Source of the DNA: Acytostelium subglobosum LB1
Lineage: Eukaryota > Evosea > Eumycetozoa > Acytosteliales > Acytosteliaceae
Direction: 5' to 3'
NCBI RefSeq assembly: GCF_000787575.1
Contig: NW_012236503.1
Coordinates: 248,001-312,000, forward strand
Length of the DNA stretch: 64,000 nt
The notes beneath the pieces are model-generated. The model had not been told where the DNA came from and searched no databases. It worked only from the letters and a program-made list of their open reading frames with translations. Positions 57,594 to 64,000 of the stretch are shown here, piece after piece; the first letter of the stretch is position 1, and each line of letters starts with the position of its first letter. The position numbers and the translations under genes were made by a program.

Positions 57594-57852
57594 GACTGTC
57601 TTTATCTTTATATAAATATATGTATGTATGTATGATTGATTAAGAGTGTGTTTGTGACTTGTGATCGAGTCGAGTCCAATCCATCCATCAAAGGATTGCG
57701 AAAACGAACATCGGGTCCAAACTTGGGCATTTTGAATGAAAAAAATAAGGTGCAGTGTGTGTGATAAAGGACTTGGGCAACTAGAAGTTCAAGTCTATTG
57801 TATACTTTGGCTCATTGACCATTCTCTCATTCATTCAATCATTCATTCAGTG
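57594..57852. promoter_or_regulatory. Divergent promoter region of mrpl15 and dctn6
   Basis: 259 bp between two start codons on opposite strands. There is a TTATATAAATATATG tract (57607-57622) close to the mrpl15 start and CATT/CAAT repeats before dctn6. Shared regulation is only inferred. Confidence 0.4.
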
Positions 57853-58551
57853 ATGGCAACTAGTACGACACATGTATCATTCGAGAACACTATAATTTGT
57901 CAGGACTGTGTAGTAGGAGACAATGTTACAATAGGCAAGGGAACTGTTTTGCATCCACGTGCAACAATCATATCAAAGAATGGAGCACCAATCATCATAG
58001 GCGACAACAATATAATCGAAGAGTTGGTCACCATCACCAATACATCAGATCAACCAATGACCATTGGTTCACGTAATTTATTTGAAGTTGGATCTGGTAT
58101 GTTGTCCTCTCTATCTCTTCATTGCATTCATTCAATCACATACTTACTCATTCATTCATTCAATGATCTTGTAGTTATTGAAGCAAAGAGTATTGGTAAT
58201 GATAATGTAGTAGAGACAAAGGCAAAGGTTAGCGCTGGCACTGTTATAGATAATGGATGTGTAGTTGGTGCATGTTGTATTACACCAGAGAATGAACATT
58301 TGAAAGACTGCGAAGGATTGTACGGACCGACTCTAGCTCGTACCAAGTCCACCATACCAAGAGATGTGAGTGTTCTACTATGACAACGACCACAGACGAC
58401 AGGCAGGCAGACAGAAGTACTAACATCCACCCATCCCCATCCACATCCACATCCACATCCATTGCCAACACAGATGCACAACTCGACCCATGACCGCCAC
58501 CTTGAGCTACTTCACAAGACATTGCCCAACTTCCACCAAATGAAGAGGTGA
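57853..58551 (+). CDS. dctn6: Dynactin subunit 6 (p27)
   Basis: Exons 57853-58096, 58175-58365 and 58474-58551 give 170 aa. The ATG at 57853 (MATSTTHVSF) is chosen; longer upstream readings run through spacer repeats. Hexapeptide repeats (VVGDNVTIGKGTVLHPRATI, IIIGDNNIIEELVTI, SIGNDNVVETKAKVSAGTVIDNGCVVGA) form the left-handed beta-helix of DCTN5/6. The C-terminal helix (LELLHKTLPNFHQMKR) matches p27. In dynactin it caps the pointed end of the Arp1 filament and helps dynein recruit cargo. The last exon was found by its splice site and homology. Confidence 0.9.
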
Positions 58552-58690
58552 GGGGGATGATGTCGACTTGGCTTGATCAGGAAGCTTGGAATGATATGTA
58601 CATGTATAAATATGGTAGTGATTACCTCTTTCGGAAACAGTTGGATTGTCAATGGCTAAGCCATCACTGTAATCAATCAATAAAATCAGA

Positions 58691-58702
58691 GGGGTGTGGG
58701 TG
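58691..58702 (+). promoter_or_regulatory. Possible G-box (GBF-type) element
   Basis: GGGGTGTGGGTG, about 245 bp upstream of the hssA-like ATG. It resembles the GT-rich G-box bound by G-box binding factor in D. discoideum developmental promoters. The match is by pattern only. Confidence 0.35.
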
Positions 58703-58810
58703 ATGATGGTAGTACTGATCATAACCATATATAGTAATGAAGGACTTATCAGGAAGGAGGGTAATGGGTAGGACATCCTAGATTGGACATGAACATGACT
58801 GTCCGTCCAC

Positions 58811-58818
58811 TATAAATA
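58811..58818 (+). promoter_or_regulatory. TATA box of the hssA-like gene
   Basis: TATAAATA 128-135 bp before the start codon, in an otherwise mixed-composition stretch. Confidence 0.45.
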
Positions 58819-58945
58819 CCATGACTTTAGACAGACTATCCATCATTCAATCATACAATCAATCAATCAAAGCAACAAACAATTGTAATTATCTACATTC
58901 AATACTTGTCAATACTATTATTCCAATCCAATCAATCATCCAAGA

Positions 58946-59280
58946 ATGACTATCTTAAGTATGTATTCATCATGTTGTGTTGTGTGCCCATGGCCGACAA
59001 CTGTCACTGTGCTATACTGACTTGCTCCCTTCCACTCTCTTTCTCTCTCTCTTCCATTCCAACAGAGAACTTGACATCAATGGGAGGCCAATCCATCAAC
59101 ACCCGATCAATGGAGACTGTGGCTGGCGTCACTGGTACTTCTGGCGCCGAGTCCAACAATGACCTTGCATGCTGCTGGAGAAGAAGGGCCAACATCAACA
59201 TCTTTGTGCTCCGTCGTCGTTGCTGTGGTGGATGTGGAGGCTTTGGAGGCTTCGGTGATGGAGACGGAGACATCTTCTGA
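58946..59280 (+). CDS. hssA/B-like small protein
   Basis: Exons 58946-58958 and 59066-59280 give 75 aa. It starts MTILKNLTSMG and ends with a Gly/Cys-rich block (CCGGCGGFGGFGDGDGDIF), the two hallmarks of the large dictyostelid hssA/B family. The intron after the fourth codon is also typical of the family as I recall it. An Arg/Cys segment (CCWRRRANINIFVLRRRCC) in the middle is unusual. Members in D. discoideum are abundantly transcribed late in development; their biochemical role is unknown. A TATA box and a GT-rich box upstream fit strong regulated expression. Confidence 0.75.
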
Positions 59281-59553
59281 GCAAGCACAGTGTCCTCCTG
59301 GGTCCGAGTCCGGGTCCAATGCTCCAAGTCCAATGTCCAATGTCCATGTCCTTGTCCACGACCATGCCAGCAGGGCCCTCACGCTCCACTTCACTTCACA
59401 TCTCACCTTCAACCAACCATACATGTCTGTGTTGAATAAACATTGATCTGTAACAATGCCTATTGTAGGCCATCCCAATCCACCAATCCATCCATTCATC
59501 CATTCATTGATATTTATGTTTGAGTGCAGAGCGTGATCATTCATTCATTCTTT

Positions 59554-59982
59554 TCATATTGGCTCGCCTTGAATGGTGACGACTATCTTGCGCGAGCCTC
59601 CACGTGTGCGATGTTCTCCAAGCCATATACCTTGCCATGTGCCCAGTTGCAATTGACCATGACTGATTGGCAATGATAGTGATGTGCCCAACATTGAGGA
59701 CTTGATGTGAGCGGGCATGTCATCTAGACCCTCGTCATCATGCTCATAGGCAGTCTCGCTCTCTGGCACAGTACGCATAAAGTATTGTTCCATATCACGT
59801 CTTACTGAGGGGTCTGCATTCTCATTCAATGTCAATGATGCACTTGTATGTTGTAACAACAAGTGTACCAAACCAACCTTAACATTCTTCAACTGTGGTT
59901 GTATCTTATTAACAACTTCATTTGTAACTAAATGGAATCCTCTTGATTTCTCTGTTAGTGTTATTATACATTGTTGCCACAT
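59554..59982 (-). CDS. YjbQ / UPF0047 family protein
   Basis: A single exon of 142 aa, the usual family length. Conserved blocks: [66 protein letters not shown] and [13 protein letters not shown], with the His and Asp residues that line the putative active site. Bacterial YjbQ has weak thiamine-phosphate synthase activity; the real role of the family is unresolved. No targeting signal is present. It converges with the hssA-like gene and is divergent from the UBR4-like gene. Confidence 0.9.
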   Translation of the reverse strand: MWQQCIITLTEKSRGFHLVTNEVVNKIQPQLKNVKVGLVHLLLQHTSASLTLNENADPSVRRDMEQYFMRTVPESETAYEHDDEGLDDMPAHIKSSMLGTSLSLPISHGQLQLGTWQGIWLGEHRTRGGSRKIVVTIQGEPI

Positions 59983-60438
59983 TGTATGTTATGATATGTA
60001 TCTCTATCTCAAAATCTTACTCCAATGAGTTGGGACTCGTTTGTCTTCAATGCATCATTGAGAAGTGAAGTCGCCAAACTCCAACATCTTTTGTGAACTT
60101 GGGGTTTTGTTTATTTAATTTTTAATTTATTTCTTCAAAACACATGATCATGAGGGGTTGAGTCTTCATCACCATTCTCTGTCTATTCCAAGTCTTGTCA
60201 AACAAACAAACAAATACACACACGTGTCTCTATCTCTCATATCTCTCTCTTTATCAATTGATCAGAGTATACCCAACTCAATCTCAACCCAACTCAACTC
60301 TTTATTATAAGTCTTTTGAGAGTGACATATTCATTACACATTCAATCAATCTTGCAACTTCTTTCATTCATCCAATCATTCAATCATTCAACCATTCAAT
60401 CAAGTGTGATAGTTATTAATAATATATATTAGTTTGAA
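59983..60438. other. Intergenic spacer
   Basis: Upstream of two divergent genes (yjbQ-like and UBR4-like). It holds a CAAA run (60200-60213), TCTC runs (60225-60252) and CATTCAAT repeats (60365-60400). No gene is supported. Confidence 0.55.
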
Positions 60439-63400
60439 ATGGATCCCGATCTTCTATTGGCCATTGCTTTGTCAGAGAGTCTAATGGTACATGGTGGCGG
60501 CGGATCAGAGGTAAGAGACCAAGACCAAGACCATGACCCAGCATGATCATATTGAATGATTCATCGAATGAGTACCCTAACAAACAAACAATCATAATAC
60601 ACACATAGTCTGCCAATCCAGATAACCAAGACAATGATGACACTGCCAATAACAATAACAACAACAACAACAAGGACTCTGAGATGGATACTTCATCAGA
60701 GAGTCCAAAACCAACAGACAAGTTCAAGCTTTACTTTGTCGAGCTCACAAAGTCTTTGAAAGCAGATGTGTTGATTGATCACATGCCACTATTCAATTTG
60801 CTTCGAAGCCATAACTTGAACATGCTGTCGCCCACACAAATCTTCTACCTCTCCCAAGTCGTCGAGTACATGTCATTCCTAATCATCGATGGAAAGTTGA
60901 AGAGTATGTTATACCATCACTCACATGATTGATTGATTGAGTCATCAATCATATACTTACACTCAATCACTCAATCAACCTCCACATCAGATGTCGACCG
61001 TAGCATCATCAATGAGTTTTGTAAATGCTCTTTGGACTTTTGTTTGATGACATTGGAGAGATGGTGCGACAGCGTTGAACATAACAGTGCAGAGAAGAAG
61101 ATGATGGGCTCGACACCGACTCATTTGCTCGAGATCATCGACATGCTCTGCTGTATAGAGTTCCCGCCCTCTGATCTCAACAAGCTCAGCTTTGATCAAT
61201 GCCCATCATTCCTCGACTTTGAAGTGGACGTTGACGCCTTCTTTAGCAGCGGCAAGAGTACTGCCGCTGCCACAGCAGCAGGTAGCGAGCCAAAGTCAGA
61301 TCAGCAAGAGCAGACACAGCAACCAAACATAACAACAACGACGGACACTCCTTCCAAACCGACGTCAACCAATGTATACAGCCAATTCCTCAAGGTTGGC
61401 ATGAAGGAGGCCCCGGCGCCCCCAGCGGGCGCACCTGCCGCGTCGACCGCCAAGTACAAGGAGGTGGCGTCGACCGCCAGGAACGACGCTGACGCCAACG
61501 AGGAGCTGGTCAAGATCAACTCGCACTACTTCAAGTCGATCAAGGGTCCCTCGCGCATGATTGCCATCTGCTCCAGTCTGCTGCTTCCCTACTCGCCTGA
61601 CCTGGAGGTGTCGGAGCGCTTCCAGGAGTTCAAGGATCGCGAGGAATACACCGGCTACTTCATCAACAATGTGCACGACATCCTCTTCACCGAGGGCTTC
61701 GAGACACTGGACATTGCCTCGATACCTTGGACCATCGACTTTATCAGCCGACTGATTGGCACGCTCAGGTCCTACCAGGCCTACAACATCAAGCATCAAA
61801 TACCCATTCTCAAGTCCAACCTGTTCACTCAACAGCTCTTTGAGAACCTATTCCAATTGCTTGGCAACAAGCTCAGTTGTCCAGATTTGAAAGCAAAGGC
61901 AGAGGTATGTTACATCATGGGAATCAAGACTGGATCTCACTCACTCATTCGCTCACTCACTCAATCCATCAATCGTTTAGATATTCGTCTCACTCTGTAT
62001 TTTAACTGATATTGAACGAATGAATATCAGGATCGAAGACATCATATCGAACGATAGGCTGGTGCAGAAGGAGTATCTCTGTTGGCGTCCTCAGTTGGTC
62101 ATCATGGCGATAAACCTTGTGTTTGAGCATTTGGAGAACAACTCCAATCTTGAGGAGCATCTTCTCAAGACACTGGCCGTCAACCCAGCTGCCATGGCGG
62201 GCGGCGGCGCGATCGCCAGGCGCGAGCCCGAAACCAAATTTATCAACTACGCGACATCATCAACATCCACAATCTCATCACCATCATCAACAACAACAAC
62301 GGAGAAGCAGTCGATTTGGTTCGACTACTTCACTCCAAAGCAATTCACTCAACAGGAGCTCTGCCAAACGTTCGCCACCAATGCATTGCTCGATTCAATC
62401 TTCACCATTCTCTACATATCTTGCTGCAGGATCAAGGAGACTTCATCCCTGGTATCTGGCAATGTACATTCATCAGGCGCACCCGCCTCGGCTGGGGCCA
62501 AGGACACCCCCACGGCCAAGGACGCGAACAATACCAGCAGCAGTGGCGACGAAGAGAACATGTTTGGCGGCCTGTTCCACGATGACGGCGCCAGTGACAG
62601 TGGTAGCAGCAGCAGCAGCGACACGTCCCTATCATCGTCATCCAACATCCTCTTTAAGACGCCGACCAAGGGAGATCAGAGCGGCGCCACGTTGATCGAG
62701 TCCATCTACTCCTTATCCAAGGATGATGGAGACTCGGAGCTCTCCTACATCAAGTTTGTCAACGAGCTGTTTGCCAAGGCCACCGCCTCCCAGTCGGCAC
62801 CGCTGCTCCACCTGCTCAAGAGCAGCCTGTCACTGGTGCACCTGCGGGTGTTGGCACAGCTGCTCTACTTCCAGTCTCCGGGTGTTCGCATCGACGGCGA
62901 GCGCGTCGGCCCCCTCATCCACGCGCCCGCCCTGACCAGCCTCTTGCAGACCGTCTGCTTCAACATCACGAGGAACGACTGCGTCTCTGACGATCTGACC
63001 CACCAGCTGATACGCACCATACTTATGAACAAGGACAAGGACGGTGCGTTTGCTGTGCCTAGCGTGATCCCGCGCGAGCAGCTTACATGGCTCGCATGGA
63101 TGTTTGTCAAACTGCAGAGCACCAGAGGTGCACAGGATAACGATGAAACGGCCACCTTTTTGTGGGACGAGTTCACCTCGCGGACGATGCAATGCGCCAA
63201 GTCTGACAATGCCAACGACAACAACGAGCTCAAGGAGGTGTACGACATTGACTACATCATCTTCCTGTTGTTCACCTTCCACTCAATGGACGATCAACAT
63301 CGTCTGGACATCATCAAGCGCGCTCATGACATCATCCAAACAGTGGTCTCACGTAACAGAGACACTCAATTTGTACCAAAGTCTTTAATATTCTCAAGGT

Positions 63401-64000
63401 TCTTGCTTGTTGTACAATGTAAGTAGCCCTAGGGACTCCTTCCCTCCTCCTACACTCTCCTCCTAACACAACCAACTTGCAGATGTTATCTTTAACTTTG
63501 ACACCATGTCTTCCAAGCTCTCGACGTTGTTCTACAGCAGCATCTTGACATCCAATGTCAAGCCGTCTGCATCAACCGAGATCAATCAGTCGATCATTAA
63601 CAAGTCCTATCAGTACATGTTGAATGATGCCCAGCAGCTTAAGTCGCTGCTGTACGAGTTCAACTTGGGCGATGCCAAGTGTGGTTGGGTCGAACCCGCT
63701 GCCAGCCAGCTGCTTTCATCTGTCACCCAGTTGTTTGAGCGCTGTCACGTGTCCTACCAGGAGTTCCACCAGCTTGTCCAGTTTGGCCTATGCGGACTGG
63801 TACAGCCGTCACCCACCGTCGAGGCCAGCCTACAGCCAACTCAATCAGTGCTGTTTGATTACATCGTGTCCACTAGCTGTGTGCTAGTCTACTCGCTGCC
63901 ACTGCCACCATCATTCATGCAAGCAATCAAAGACAAGTCACTCTTTGCTACCTCAGTATGTAGTTCATTCAATCAATCAATCGAATGTTGCTAACACTCC
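60439..64000 (+). CDS. UBR4/BIG-like giant protein, N-terminal portion (3' partial)
   Basis: Exons 60439-60510, 60609-60903, 60991-61904, 61981-63418 and 63483-63955; an intron then runs to the window end. So far there are 1064 codons. The first residues (DPDLLLAIALSESL) match a ubiquitin-interacting motif. The rest is helical-repeat-like sequence with Asn, Ala and Ser inserts. The region FVPKSLIFSRFLLVVQYVIFNF and its surroundings resemble the armadillo-like N-terminal part of UBR4/BIG (RFVPLILARLLLIFDYLLHQ in human). UBR4 is an N-degron E3 ligase of over 5000 aa, so most of the gene would lie beyond the window. The family call rests on limited similarity, without the UBR box or E3 module in view. 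Confidence 0.65.

Larger units (their letters stand above)
58552..58945. other. Spacer / promoter of the hssA-like gene
   Basis: Contains a G-rich GGGGTGTGGGTG box (58691-58702), a TATAAATA box (58811-58818) and ATCAATCA repeats (58845-58870) ahead of the hssA-like start. No other gene is seen. Confidence 0.55.

Noticed and set aside
59107-59544. Minus-strand ORF of 145 codons opposite the hssA-like gene
   Set aside because: It is antisense to the hssA-like exon and its 3' flank, has biased composition from Gly/Asp repeats, and no homology.

Overview
The window is nuclear DNA of a dictyostelid social amoeba. Genes are packed on both strands, with short GT-AG introns rich in GATT/CAAT and CATT tetranucleotides, AT-rich spacers, and Asn/Gln/Thr/Ser homopolymer tracts. 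Families typical of dictyostelids are present: FNIP repeats joined to a kinase domain, and an hssA-like small protein. Coding sequence is richer in G+C than in Dictyostelium discoideum, which suggests a GC-richer lineage such as Acytostelium; that assignment is inference. One unresolved base (N) lies at 57346. No tRNA, rRNA, CRISPR or organellar sequence was recognised.

1-6.3 kb: 3' part of an ornithine cyclodeaminase/mu-crystallin gene, a Dabb-domain gene, an LRR/F-box-like gene and a SUV39-type histone methyltransferase split by an apparent one-base frameshift. 6.7-9.3 kb: a DNA transposon with inverted repeats around a zinc-finger ORF and an overlapping DDE transposase ORF. 9.5-14.2 kb: a Ste24/ZMPSTE24 CAAX protease, convergent with a FNIP-kinase-FNIP gene whose kinase domain looks degenerate. 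15-22.9 kb: two spliceosomal DEAH ATPases, Prp16/DHX38 and Prp2/DHX16, head to head across 227 bp.

23-31.4 kb: a CLN5-like protein carrying a transmembrane segment and a tail resembling the cation-dependent mannose-6-phosphate receptor, a coiled-coil protein, ITFG2 (KICSTOR), a multipass membrane protein and FKBP12. 32-44.6 kb: a secreted protein, an SPX-ankyrin-CBM20-GDPD phosphodiesterase (GDE1 type), glycyl-tRNA synthetase with two candidate starts, a calmodulin-like protein, a small basic protein and fucose-1-phosphate guanylyltransferase. 44.8-52.9 kb: four tandem paralogues of an HxxxDG acyltransferase (alcohol acetyltransferase-like). 53.5-64 kb: a LEA-like protein, a secreted Cys-rich protein, mitochondrial uL15, dynactin p27, an hssA-like gene, a YjbQ/UPF0047 protein and the first exons of a large UBR4/BIG-like protein that runs off the window.

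Most neighbours are functionally unrelated. The exceptions are the Prp16/Prp2 pair, which act consecutively in splicing, and the acyltransferase array. Several genes concern the endolysosome and nutrient signalling (CLN5-like, ITFG2, GDE1-like), but nothing in the sequence shows that they are co-regulated. Intron-exon structures were built by hand; for nearly all multi-exon genes the exon lengths sum to an exact multiple of three.
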